In this document: piece by piece, positions 45,852 through 53,659 of the stretch | How the letters are laid out: every line of letters begins with the position of its first letter | How positions within the stretch are numbered: the first letter of the stretch is position 1 | DNA from: GCA-2711565 sp963664245 | GTDB taxonomy: Bacteria > Bacteroidota > Bacteroidia > Bacteroidales > GCA-2711565 | Direction: 5' to 3' | NCBI GenBank assembly: GCA_963664245.1 | Contig: OY760934.1 | Location: 1,860,001-1,924,000, forward strand | Length of the DNA: 64,000 bases | Notes under the pieces: generated by a model | Told to the model about the DNA's origin: nothing | Databases searched by the model: none | What the model saw: only the letters and a program-made list of their open reading frames with translations | Position numbers and translations under genes: made by a program

Positions 45852-46604
45852 TTATTCAAATTCCTGTTTGATCCAGTCGTAACCTTTTTCTTCCAACTCA
45901 AGGGCCAGACCTTTTCCACCGGATTTCACAATACGTCCGTTAAACAAAACATGCACAAAATCAGGAACAATATACTCCAGTAAACGCTGATAGTGGGTAA
46001 TTACCACAAAAGCATTTTCTTCTGTTTTCAACATGTTTACCCCGTTGGCAACAATGCGGAGGGCGTCAATATCCAGTCCCGAATCGGTTTCGTCCAAAAT
46101 AGACAAGCGTGGTTCCAGCATGGCCATCTGAAAGATTTCATTTTTCTTTTTCTCGCCACCGGAAAAGCCTTCGTTTACCGAACGGTTGGTTAATTTCGAG
46201 TGAATCTCAACCAGTTTCTTTTTTTCTTCCATTTTTTTCAGGAACTCCCCGGCAGGGATTTGATCTTTCCCTTGGTACTTCCGGTGTTCATTAATGGCCG
46301 TACGCATAAAATTGGTCATGCTCACGCCCGGAATTTCTACCGGGTATTGAAAACTCAGGAAAATTCCTTCGCGGGCACGGTCTTCCGGCGGCATTTCCAA
46401 AATATTTTTTTCTTTAAAAATGATTTCACCTTTTGTAATTTCATAACCCTCACGACCCGTAATGGCCGCTGCTAGGGTACTTTTACCTGTTCCGTTAGGT
46501 CCCATAATGGCATGAACCTCGCCATTGTTTACGCCTAAATTCAGTCCTTTGATGATTTCTTTTCCATCAATTGAAACATGTAAATCTTTTATATTCAGTA
46601 ACAT
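45852..46604 (-). CDS. sufC: Fe-S assembly ATPase SufC
   Basis: A 250-aa ABC-type ATPase that drives cluster assembly on SufB/SufD. Walker A GPNGTGKST, signature FSGGEKKKNEI and Walker B LSILDETDSGLD are all present. The length is normal. It follows sufB by 20 bp. Confidence 0.95.
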   Translation of the reverse strand: MLLNIKDLHVSIDGKEIIKGLNLGVNNGEVHAIMGPNGTGKSTLAAAITGREGYEITKGEIIFKEKNILEMPPEDRAREGIFLSFQYPVEIPGVSMTNFMRTAINEHRKYQGKDQIPAGEFLKKMEEKKKLVEIHSKLTNRSVNEGFSGGEKKKNEIFQMAMLEPRLSILDETDSGLDIDALRIVANGVNMLKTEENAFVVITHYQRLLEYIVPDFVHVLFNGRIVKSGGKGLALELEEKGYDWIKQEFE

Positions 46605-46624
46605 TTTTTTGATCTTTTCTGTGT

Positions 46625-48073
46625 TTAACCTACACTACCTTCTAAGGTAATTTGTAATAATTTTTGCGCCTCAACAGCAAATTCCATCGGCAATTTATTC
46701 AACACTTCTTTGGCATAACCGTTTACAATCAAACCAATGGCACTTTCGGTTTCAATGCCTCGTTGGTTACAATAAAACAATTGATCTTCCGAAATTTTTG
46801 AAGTAGTTGCTTCGTGTTCCACCACCGAAGATTTATTATCCGTTTCGATATAAGGGAACGTATGTGCTCCGCATTTATCGCCCAAAAGCAAAGAATCGCA
46901 TTGAGAGAAATTTCTTGAATTTGTGGCACGTTTGGTAACTTTCACCAATCCGCGATAAGAGTTCTGGCTTTTACCAGCAGAAATCCCTTTTGAAATAATG
47001 GTGCTTTTGGTATTTTTCCCGATGTGAATCATTTTGGTTCCGGTATCGGCTTGCTGATAATTATTGGTTACCGCAACCGAGTAAAACTCCCCTACCGAAT
47101 TATCGCCCATCAAAATACAAGAAGGATATTTCCAGGTAATAGCCGAACCAGTTTCTACCTGAGTCCAGGAAATTTTGGAATTTATACCTTTACAAATACC
47201 ACGTTTGGTCACGAAATTATAAATCCCGCCTTTCCCATGTTTATCGCCCGGGTACCAGTTTTGTACGGTCGAATATTTTACCTCGGCATTATCCATGGCA
47301 ACAATTTCTACAATGGCAGCATGAAGCTGGTTTTCATCACGCATAGGAGCCGTACATCCTTCCAGGTAACTTACATAGCTGCTATCTTCAGCAACAATTA
47401 AGGTTCGTTCAAATTGCCCGGAATTTGCCGCGTTAATACGGAAATAGGTAGACAACTCCAAGGGACAACGCACCCCTTTTGGGATGTAGCAGAACGAACC
47501 ATCGCTAAAAACAGCTGAGTTCAAAGCAGCAAAAAAGTTATCGGTATAAGGAACGACAGATCCCATGTATTTTTTCACCAAATCGGGGTGGTTTTGAAGC
47601 GCTTCACTAAAAGAAGAAAAGATAATGCCGTGTTTCGAAAGCGTATCCTGGAAAGTGGTTTTCACCGATACACTATCCACAACTGCATCCACAGCCACGC
47701 CCGAAAGGCGTTTTTGTTCTTCTAAAGAAATACCCAATTTGTTAAATGTATCCAGTAATTCAGGATCAACTTCGTTCAGGTCTTCCAATTCTTTTTTAGC
47801 TTTGGGAGCCGCATAGTAATAAATATCCTGATAATCGATTGGGGGAATATTTAGATGAGCCCAATTCGGCTCTTTCAGGGTTTGCCAGTAACGAAAAGCT
47901 TTTAAACGAAACTCCAGCATAAATTCCGGTTCGTTTTTTTTGGCAGAAATAAAACGAATAGTATCTTCTGTCAAGCCTTTTGGAGCATATTCAGTTTCTA
48001 CATTCGTTACAAAGCCATACTTGTATTCGCCCTGCGTAACCTCATCCAGTATATTGTTTTTATCTTCACTCAT
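46625..48073 (-). CDS. sufB: Fe-S scaffold protein SufB
   Basis: A 482-aa main scaffold of SufBC2D. Visible: YIPKGVRCPLELSTYFRINA, VSYLEGCTAPMRDENQLHAA, and the C-terminal CDSLLLGDKCGAHTFPYIE and EHEATTSKISEDQLFYCNQ with the conserved Cys and His used in cluster building. The frame opens at a TTG at 48085, but the ATG at 48073 (MSEDKNN) is preferred. It is the first gene of the operon. Confidence 0.95.
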   Translation of the reverse strand: MSEDKNNILDEVTQGEYKYGFVTNVETEYAPKGLTEDTIRFISAKKNEPEFMLEFRLKAFRYWQTLKEPNWAHLNIPPIDYQDIYYYAAPKAKKELEDLNEVDPELLDTFNKLGISLEEQKRLSGVAVDAVVDSVSVKTTFQDTLSKHGIIFSSFSEALQNHPDLVKKYMGSVVPYTDNFFAALNSAVFSDGSFCYIPKGVRCPLELSTYFRINAANSGQFERTLIVAEDSSYVSYLEGCTAPMRDENQLHAAIVEIVAMDNAEVKYSTVQNWYPGDKHGKGGIYNFVTKRGICKGINSKISWTQVETGSAITWKYPSCILMGDNSVGEFYSVAVTNNYQQADTGTKMIHIGKNTKSTIISKGISAGKSQNSYRGLVKVTKRATNSRNFSQCDSLLLGDKCGAHTFPYIETDNKSSVVEHEATTSKISEDQLFYCNQRGIETESAIGLIVNGYAKEVLNKLPMEFAVEAQKLLQITLEGSVG

Positions 48074-48125
48074 TTTGTTGTTCAATCTTACCTATTTGTA
48101 TTAAGTTTAAATAAGAATAGGGTTG

Positions 48126-48133
48126 CAAAGATA
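48126..48133 (-). promoter_or_regulatory. -7 box of the suf operon
   Basis: On the minus strand the sequence is TATCTTTG, matching the Bacteroidota -7 consensus TAnnTTTG, 53 bp upstream of the sufB ATG. No strong -33 TTTG is seen at the ideal distance. Confidence 0.5.
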
Positions 48134-48177
48134 CGCAAAATATAAAAGTTAAACTAAGTTTAGCTTGAGATTATTCC

Positions 48178-48185
48178 TAATTTTG
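48178..48185 (+). promoter_or_regulatory. -7 box of the thiL-uvrC unit
   Basis: TAATTTTG matches TAnnTTTG and lies 51 bp before the thiL ATG at 48237. It falls inside the longer open frame, which supports the later start for thiL. It diverges from the suf -7 box. Confidence 0.5.
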
Positions 48186-48236
48186 CAGCCGCAAATAAAA
48201 GTTGTAATTTTAAAAAAATTAGTCATTCAGAAACTT

Positions 48237-49289
48237 ATGTTAGAAGACAATATTAAACGTACAGAACTGTCAGAATTGGGAGAATTCGGTTTGATCGACC
48301 ACCTGACCGAGCACATCAAACACCATCACAAAAGCACCCTTAAAGGCGTGGGTGATGATGCTGCAGTAATCGATTCAAAAGAAAAGCAAACGTTGGTCAG
48401 CACCGATTTATTGATTGAAGGAGTACATTTCGATTTAACTTATATGCCGCTTAAACATTTGGGATACAAATCCGCCGTGGTTAATTTTTCCGACATTTAT
48501 GCCATGAATGGCGAACCCAAACAATTGGTCATCGGCTTATCTGCTTCGAACCGTTTTTCGGTAGAAGCTTTGGAAGAAATTTACGCGGGCATTTACCTGG
48601 CCTGCGAGAAATACAAAGTGGACATTATTGGCGGAGATACCACTTCCAGCCCATCGGGTTTATTTTTGGCAATCACCGTGATTGGTGAAGCAAAAAAAGA
48701 TGATGTTGTTTACCGCAGCGGAGCCAAACAAGGCGACTTGCTCTGCGTGAGCGGCGACTTGGGAGGAGCTTACATGGGTCTTTTGATTCTTGAACGGGAA
48801 AAGCAGGTGTTCAAAGCAAACCCGAACATGCAACCCGATTTGGCCGGGAACGATTATGTATTGGGACGCCAGCTAAAACCGGAAGCAAGAAAAGATATCA
48901 TCGAAAAATTAAAAGAAAAAGGCATTAAGCCAACTTCCATGATTGATATTTCGGACGGGCTGGCATCTGAGATTTTACACCTATGCAAACACTCCGATTT
49001 GGGATGCCATTTGTACGAAGAAAAAATTCCGGTTGATATTCTAACCGGGCAAGTTGCCGAAGAATTCAAAATGGACAGCACCATTGCAGCCTTAAGTGGC
49101 GGCGAAGATTACGAATTACTGTTTACTGTTTCGCAAAAAGATTACGATAAAATTAAAGATTGGCAAGACATTTCTGTAATTGGTCATATGACCGATAAAA
49201 ACGACGGCAAATACATGATTAGCCGTTCAGGAACCAGCATTGAGCTGAAAGCCCAAGGCTGGGATGCCATGAAAAAAGAAGAAAAATAA
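48237..49289 (+). CDS. thiL: thiamine-monophosphate kinase
   Basis: A 350-aa AIRS-fold kinase that phosphorylates thiamine monophosphate to the diphosphate cofactor. Motifs: GDDAAVIDSKEKQTLVSTDL, then GGDTTSSPSGLFLAITVIG and MIDISDGLASEI. The frame opens at 48165, but the ATG at 48237 (MLEDNIKRTELSELGEFGLI) is the family-type start. uvrC follows by 3 bp. It supplies the cofactor for enzymes such as the nearby dxs product. Confidence 0.92.
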   Translation: MLEDNIKRTELSELGEFGLIDHLTEHIKHHHKSTLKGVGDDAAVIDSKEKQTLVSTDLLIEGVHFDLTYMPLKHLGYKSAVVNFSDIYAMNGEPKQLVIGLSASNRFSVEALEEIYAGIYLACEKYKVDIIGGDTTSSPSGLFLAITVIGEAKKDDVVYRSGAKQGDLLCVSGDLGGAYMGLLILEREKQVFKANPNMQPDLAGNDYVLGRQLKPEARKDIIEKLKEKGIKPTSMIDISDGLASEILHLCKHSDLGCHLYEEKIPVDILTGQVAEEFKMDSTIAALSGGEDYELLFTVSQKDYDKIKDWQDISVIGHMTDKNDGKYMISRSGTSIELKAQGWDAMKKEEK

Positions 49290-49292
49290 GCA

Positions 49293-51116
49293 TTGAGTAT
49301 TAACAATCCACATATCGATCAACTCAAGAATATTATCAAAAGTCTGCCCAACAAACCGGGCGTTTATCAATATTTTGATAAGGGTGAAAAAATCATTTAT
49401 GTAGGCAAAGCGAAAGACCTCAAAAAACGGGTTTCTTCTTACTTTAACAAAGATCAACATCCTTACGGAAAAATTAATGTTTTAGTTCGCAAAATAGCCG
49501 ACATTAAATTTATTGTTGTCGACACCGAATATGATGCCTTACTTCTTGAAAACAATCTGATTAAGAAGTATCAGCCACGCTATAATGTGATGCTGAAAGA
49601 CGACAAAACCTACCCGTGGATATGTATCAAAAACGAACGCTTCCCGAGGGTATTTTCTACCCGGAATTTAATCAAAGACGGCTCGGAATATTTTGGCCCT
49701 TATGCTTCGGTAACCATGATGAAAACGGTGCTTGATTTAATCCGGTCATTGTATCCTTTGAGAAACTGCAAGCATCATTTATCGTCTAAAAATATTGAAG
49801 CCGGAAAGTTTAAAGTGTGCCTAGAATACCATTTAGGAAATTGTTTAGGTCCCTGTGAAGGGAAACAAACTGAGACGGATTATAATAAAACCATCACTGA
49901 AATAAAATCCATCATCAAAGGAAACATCAATGCCGTGGCGGGCGAATTGAAAAACCTGATGAATGAGTACGCAGCCCGGCAAGAATTTGAAAAAGCCCAT
50001 GTGGTAAAAGAAAAACTGGTTTTGCTTGAACGCTACAAAAGCAAGTCGACCATTGTTAATCCGAAGATTCACAACGTGGATGTATTTTCTATTCTTTCGG
50101 ACGAAAAATCGGCTTATGTAAATTTCCTGAAAGTCATCAATGGGGCAGTTTTACAATCGCATACCATCGAGTTGAGAAAAAAACTGGATGAAACCGAAAG
50201 CCATCTCCTGGGAATTGCGATCGCCGAACTAAGGCAACGGTTCAACAGTGAATCGAAAGAAATAATTTTACCCCTCGAATGTGATTTGGATATACCGGAA
50301 ACCACTTTTACCATCCCCCAACGGGGCGATAAAAAACAATTGCTGGAACTCTCCGAAAGAAATGCAAAATATTACCGGCTGGAACAACAAAAACAAAAAG
50401 ACCTGGTTGATCCGGAACGGCACAGCAAGCGGATTTTAAAACAGCTGATGAAAGATTTGCGATTAACCGAATACCCCGAACGTATCGAATGTTTTGACAA
50501 TTCAAATTTTCAGGGCGATTATCCGGTGGCAGCCATGGTACACTTCCGCAATGCCAAACCCGATAAAAAAGAGTACCGCCACTTCAACATTAAGACGGTT
50601 GAAGGCCCCAATGATTTTGCCAGCATGGAAGAAATCATTTACCGCCGCTACAAACGATTGCAGGACGAAAACAAAAAGCTTCCAGAACTGATTGTAATTG
50701 ATGGCGGGAAAGGGCAATTGAGCTCGGCCATAAAAAGCCTAAAAAAACTTGATTTGATTGGAAAAATTGCCATCATCGGCATTGCCAAAAAACTGGAAGA
50801 AATTTATTTCCCGGGCGATTCCATCCCGATTTATATAGATAAAAAATCGGAATCATTAAAATTGATCCAACAATTACGCGACGAAGCCCACCGCTTTGGG
50901 ATTACCCATCACCGTAAAAAAATAGAGAAAGGAACCATTAAATCAGTACTTACCGAAATTGAAGGCATTGGATTTAATACCGCTCAAAAACTCTTATGGA
51001 AATTTAAATCGGTTAAAAAAGTAGAAGAAGCCAGTTTGGAAAAACTGACCGAAACCATTGGACAATCCAAGGCAAAAATAGTTTTTGAGTATTTTCATAA
51101 AAAAAGCCCCAATTAG
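49293..51116 (+). CDS. uvrC: excinuclease ABC subunit UvrC
   Basis: A 607-aa nucleotide-excision-repair nuclease that cuts on both sides of a lesion. Domains: GIY-YIG nuclease (about 18-95, GVYQYFDKGEKIIYVGKAKD), UVR motif (about 205-240), RNase H-like endonuclease (about 370-530, RIECFDNSNFQGDYPVAAMV) and helix-hairpin-helix (about 545-605). The start is TTG at 49293, 3 bp after the thiL stop; no ATG fits better. The terminator hairpin overlaps the stop codon. Confidence 0.95.
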   Translation: MSINNPHIDQLKNIIKSLPNKPGVYQYFDKGEKIIYVGKAKDLKKRVSSYFNKDQHPYGKINVLVRKIADIKFIVVDTEYDALLLENNLIKKYQPRYNVMLKDDKTYPWICIKNERFPRVFSTRNLIKDGSEYFGPYASVTMMKTVLDLIRSLYPLRNCKHHLSSKNIEAGKFKVCLEYHLGNCLGPCEGKQTETDYNKTITEIKSIIKGNINAVAGELKNLMNEYAARQEFEKAHVVKEKLVLLERYKSKSTIVNPKIHNVDVFSILSDEKSAYVNFLKVINGAVLQSHTIELRKKLDETESHLLGIAIAELRQRFNSESKEIILPLECDLDIPETTFTIPQRGDKKQLLELSERNAKYYRLEQQKQKDLVDPERHSKRILKQLMKDLRLTEYPERIECFDNSNFQGDYPVAAMVHFRNAKPDKKEYRHFNIKTVEGPNDFASMEEIIYRRYKRLQDENKKLPELIVIDGGKGQLSSAIKSLKKLDLIGKIAIIGIAKKLEEIYFPGDSIPIYIDKKSESLKLIQQLRDEAHRFGITHHRKKIEKGTIKSVLTEIEGIGFNTAQKLLWKFKSVKKVEEASLEKLTETIGQSKAKIVFEYFHKKSPN

Positions 51117-51127
51117 GGGCTCATTTT
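51099..51127. terminator. bidirectional terminator between uvrC and tonB
   Basis: The stem AGCCCC / GGGGCT at 51105-51121 overlaps the uvrC TAG. An A-run precedes it and CATTTTAATG follows, so it can end transcription from both convergent genes. Confidence 0.75.
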
Positions 51128-51806
51128 AATGTAAAACAAATCTTACGGGTAATTGAAACTGCACCCTTACAGGTTTTCCTCTTTGTTTGCCCGGAGTCCA
51201 GCGAGGCATCATCTTCACAACCCTTACAGCTTCTTCATCACAACCGCCGCCTATACCTCTTACAATTTTAATATCTGTAATACTTCCATCTTTTTCAACA
51301 ACAAAGGTAAGATACACAACTCCTGAAACGCCAATTTCAGCAGCTATTCTGGGATACTCAATATTATCCCCTAAAAACTTAAATAGTTCTCTTGCTCCCC
51401 CAGGGAAAATTGGGTCATCTTCTACGGCAATAAATATCTTATTCTCCACAATATTTTCCTCTGGTAGCTCATAATTCCATTCATCTGGATTAGCATTTCC
51501 TGTCTCCTGAAATGCTTCATCTAACCACGAATCATCAATTTCAAGTTTCGTATCATCTTCAATTATATTAATAATGGCATGCGACTTAGGCGCTGGTAGT
51601 TTGGGCATTTTTTTGATTTCAGTATTCGGAATATCATCTTGAATAACATCAACACTATAATCCATAGGAATCACAAAAGTTCTTTGATCATAAGATTTCC
51701 ACTCAAAGGCAGAAAGGGTCACAAGCAGTGTTAAAATAATACCGATTTGAAAAAAGATGAATCGTTTGTTTTCCAAATTGGCCCTGGGTGTTTTTTTATT
51801 TTTCAT
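51126..51806 (-). CDS. energy transducer TonB family protein, paralogue 1
   Basis: A 226-aa inner-membrane-anchored protein that transmits proton-motive force to outer-membrane receptors. It has one N-terminal transmembrane helix (about 17-35), a short Pro/Lys-containing linker with KMPKLPAPK, and a C-terminal TonB domain (about 135-226, GVVYLTFVVEKDGSITDIKI, MPRWTPGKQRGK). It is a clear paralogue of the gene upstream, but its Pro-rich spacer is much shorter. A terminator between the two suggests separate expression. Confidence 0.88.
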   Translation of the reverse strand: MKNKKTPRANLENKRFIFFQIGIILTLLVTLSAFEWKSYDQRTFVIPMDYSVDVIQDDIPNTEIKKMPKLPAPKSHAIINIIEDDTKLEIDDSWLDEAFQETGNANPDEWNYELPEENIVENKIFIAVEDDPIFPGGARELFKFLGDNIEYPRIAAEIGVSGVVYLTFVVEKDGSITDIKIVRGIGGGCDEEAVRVVKMMPRWTPGKQRGKPVRVQFQLPVRFVLH

Positions 51807-51982
51807 CTGTTCTTAATTTTTTAAAAAAGCCAGATGGAACTTGCATGTAAAAATCTCACTTTAGCTCAGCAAACATGCTCGTTTCATAACAGCAGTTTTA
51901 TAGGTTAATACTCTATTTTGCTGAAATGTTATTTGGCCAAATAAACATCCCTGCCCAAATAAAACAAAGACCGTTCCAAAAA

Positions 51983-52012
51983 CAAAAAACCCTCCCGAAT
52001 ATTCGAGAGGGC
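51983..52012 (-). terminator. terminator after tonB paralogue 2
   Basis: The hairpin at 51990-52011 has outer pairs CCCTC/GAGGG and inner CGAAT/ATTCG, followed on the minus strand by a T-rich run (plus-strand A-run at 51981-51989). It separates the two TonB genes. Confidence 0.75.
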
Positions 52013-52034
52013 TATAAATTTTAATGTAATTTTT

Positions 52035-52712
52035 TTACTGAAGAACGAATTTCACCGGTAAGTTAAACTGTACCCTTACTGATTTACCACGTTGTTTACC
52101 TGGTGTCCAGCGAGGCATCATTTTAATTACACGTACGGCTTCTTCGTCACAGCCACCGCCAATACCCCTGCTTACTTTAATGTCGGTAATAGAACCATCA
52201 ACTTCTACAACAAATGTTACAAATACCCTGCCCTGAATACCACTTTCGCGGGCCATGATTGGATATTCAATATGTTTGTACAGAAATTTATTAAGTTCTG
52301 CTTCGCCACCAGGGAAAGAAGGCATGGATTCTACAACAACAAAGATATGTTCTTCTTCAATTGTTTCCTCCGCCATTTCAATCGGAACAAATTCTTCCAT
52401 CTCCGTATCCATATCGATTTCGGCATCGATTTCAAGTTCGTCCTCTATTTCAACATCGTCTTCAACAATGTTAATCACCGTTACCTGTTTTGGTGGAGGT
52501 GGTGGAGGTGGTTTTACTTTTTGTTCTGTAATTGGAATGATTTCTTCCGGAGTATCATCCACTATTTCTTGTACCAGTTCGAACGTTCTTTTTTCGTAGG
52601 TTTTCCATTCGAAAGAAGCGAATACAACTAATAATGAAATGACTAATCCAATCTGAAGAAATATAACTTTCTTTGATTCAAGATCAGCTCTTGGTGTCTT
52701 TTTTGCATTCAT
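52035..52712 (-). CDS. energy transducer TonB family protein, paralogue 2
   Basis: A 225-aa TonB protein. The frame reaches 52733, but the ATG at 52712 (MNAKKTPRADLESKKVIFLQ) aligns with its paralogue. N-terminal transmembrane helix, a run of seven prolines, an acidic region (Glu/Asp-rich, about 85-125) and a C-terminal TonB domain (SMPSFPGGEAELNKFLYKHI, GRVFVTFVVEVDGSITDIKV). The acidic spacer is unusual beside the basic spacers of classical TonB. It could power receptors such as the one at 2954-5770. Confidence 0.9.
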   Translation of the reverse strand: MNAKKTPRADLESKKVIFLQIGLVISLLVVFASFEWKTYEKRTFELVQEIVDDTPEEIIPITEQKVKPPPPPPPKQVTVINIVEDDVEIEDELEIDAEIDMDTEMEEFVPIEMAEETIEEEHIFVVVESMPSFPGGEAELNKFLYKHIEYPIMARESGIQGRVFVTFVVEVDGSITDIKVSRGIGGGCDEEAVRVIKMMPRWTPGKQRGKSVRVQFNLPVKFVLQ

Positions 52713-52766
52713 AAGATAATCGGTTTTAATCAATTATTTAACAGCAGCTAATTTATTAAAAAAATA

Positions 52767-53165
52767 TTAGGTTAAGCTACTTTTATTATTATTTTTTCGT
52801 TCAAAATACAAAATTAATACATAAGCCAGTGCACATCCTACTGTATTTGCCAAAAAATCATAAATATTTCCATTTCGGCGGACAAATACATAATGTTGCA
52901 AAATTTCCATGACTCCACCAAAAAATACCGCAAAAAACATGCCCCACAATAATGGCTTCATACTTATAGATTCAAACTGGCGGATTAACCCTCGCGCAAT
53001 TAAGTAAAAAAATACAAAATACAGGAAAAGATGAACAAGTTTATCAAGACTTAGCCAATCTGCAAAAGAATGGACCTCAGGAAAATAATTACCGGGTACA
53101 GCAGAAAGAATAACGATAATTATTCCCCACACAATACCCGGCCAAAAATTTCTTAAAAATCTCAA
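52767..53165 (-). CDS. VanZ-like small membrane protein
   Basis: A 132-aa protein with four hydrophobic segments of the VanZ-like family: DKLVHLFLYFVFFYLIARG, then LLWGMFFAVFFGGVMEILQH. Its function in Bacteroidota is not established. It lies 7 bp after gcvH, so the two are cotranscribed. Confidence 0.85.
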   Translation of the reverse strand: MRFLRNFWPGIVWGIIIVILSAVPGNYFPEVHSFADWLSLDKLVHLFLYFVFFYLIARGLIRQFESISMKPLLWGMFFAVFFGGVMEILQHYVFVRRNGNIYDFLANTVGCALAYVLILYFERKNNNKSSLT

Positions 53166-53172
53166 TTTAAAC

Positions 53173-53553
53173 TTATGCTTCGATAGATTCTTTGTACTGC
53201 TCAGCCGTTAATAACTCATCTAATTCGGCAGGATCAGCAACCTTTATTTTAATGATCCATCCTTCACCGTAAGGATCCTGATTAATGGATTCAGGGGCTG
53301 ATTCAAGGTTTTCGTTAAATTCAAGCACTTCACCAGATACAGGCATAAACATATCAGAAACTGTTTTTACTGCTTCAATCGTTCCAAAAGTTTCTTCTTT
53401 ATCAAGGGTTTCACCTTCTGTTTCAACTTCAACAAAAACAATATCTCCCAATTCTTTAGAAGCAAATTCGGTAATTCCAACAAAAGCTTCTTCGCCTTCA
53501 ACTCTAATCCATTCGTGATCTTTAGTGTACTTCAAATTTTCAGGTATGTTCAT
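53173..53553 (-). CDS. gcvH: glycine cleavage system H protein
   Basis: A 126-aa lipoyl carrier that shuttles the aminomethyl group among the P, T and L proteins of glycine cleavage. The lipoylated Lys is residue 63 in GTIEAVKTVSDMFMPVSG. The length is normal. The gene has its own -7 box 29 bp upstream. In Bacteroidota it commonly sits beside sprA, as here. Confidence 0.95.
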   Translation of the reverse strand: MNIPENLKYTKDHEWIRVEGEEAFVGITEFASKELGDIVFVEVETEGETLDKEETFGTIEAVKTVSDMFMPVSGEVLEFNENLESAPESINQDPYGEGWIIKIKVADPAELDELLTAEQYKESIEA

Positions 53554-53581
53554 TTCAATTATGTTTTTATAGATTATTCGC

Positions 53582-53589
53582 CAAATTTA
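53582..53589 (-). promoter_or_regulatory. -7 box of gcvH
   Basis: On the minus strand the sequence is TAAATTTG, matching TAnnTTTG, 29 bp upstream of the gcvH ATG in the 106-bp gap after sprA. Confidence 0.45.
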
Positions 53590-53659
53590 CATCTTTTTTT
53601 ATCAATTAAATAAAACAATTTTATTTTTATAATGCTGCAAAAACGTGAAGCTTATGTTA

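Noticed and set aside
45833..45919. Longer N-terminus for SufD
   Set aside because: It would overlap sufC by 68 bases; the ATG at 45832 gives the family start and proper spacing.
52092..52631. 179-aa ORF opposite the tonB paralogue 2 gene
   Set aside because: Antisense to a well-supported gene; the Phe/Asn-rich sequence is a shadow.
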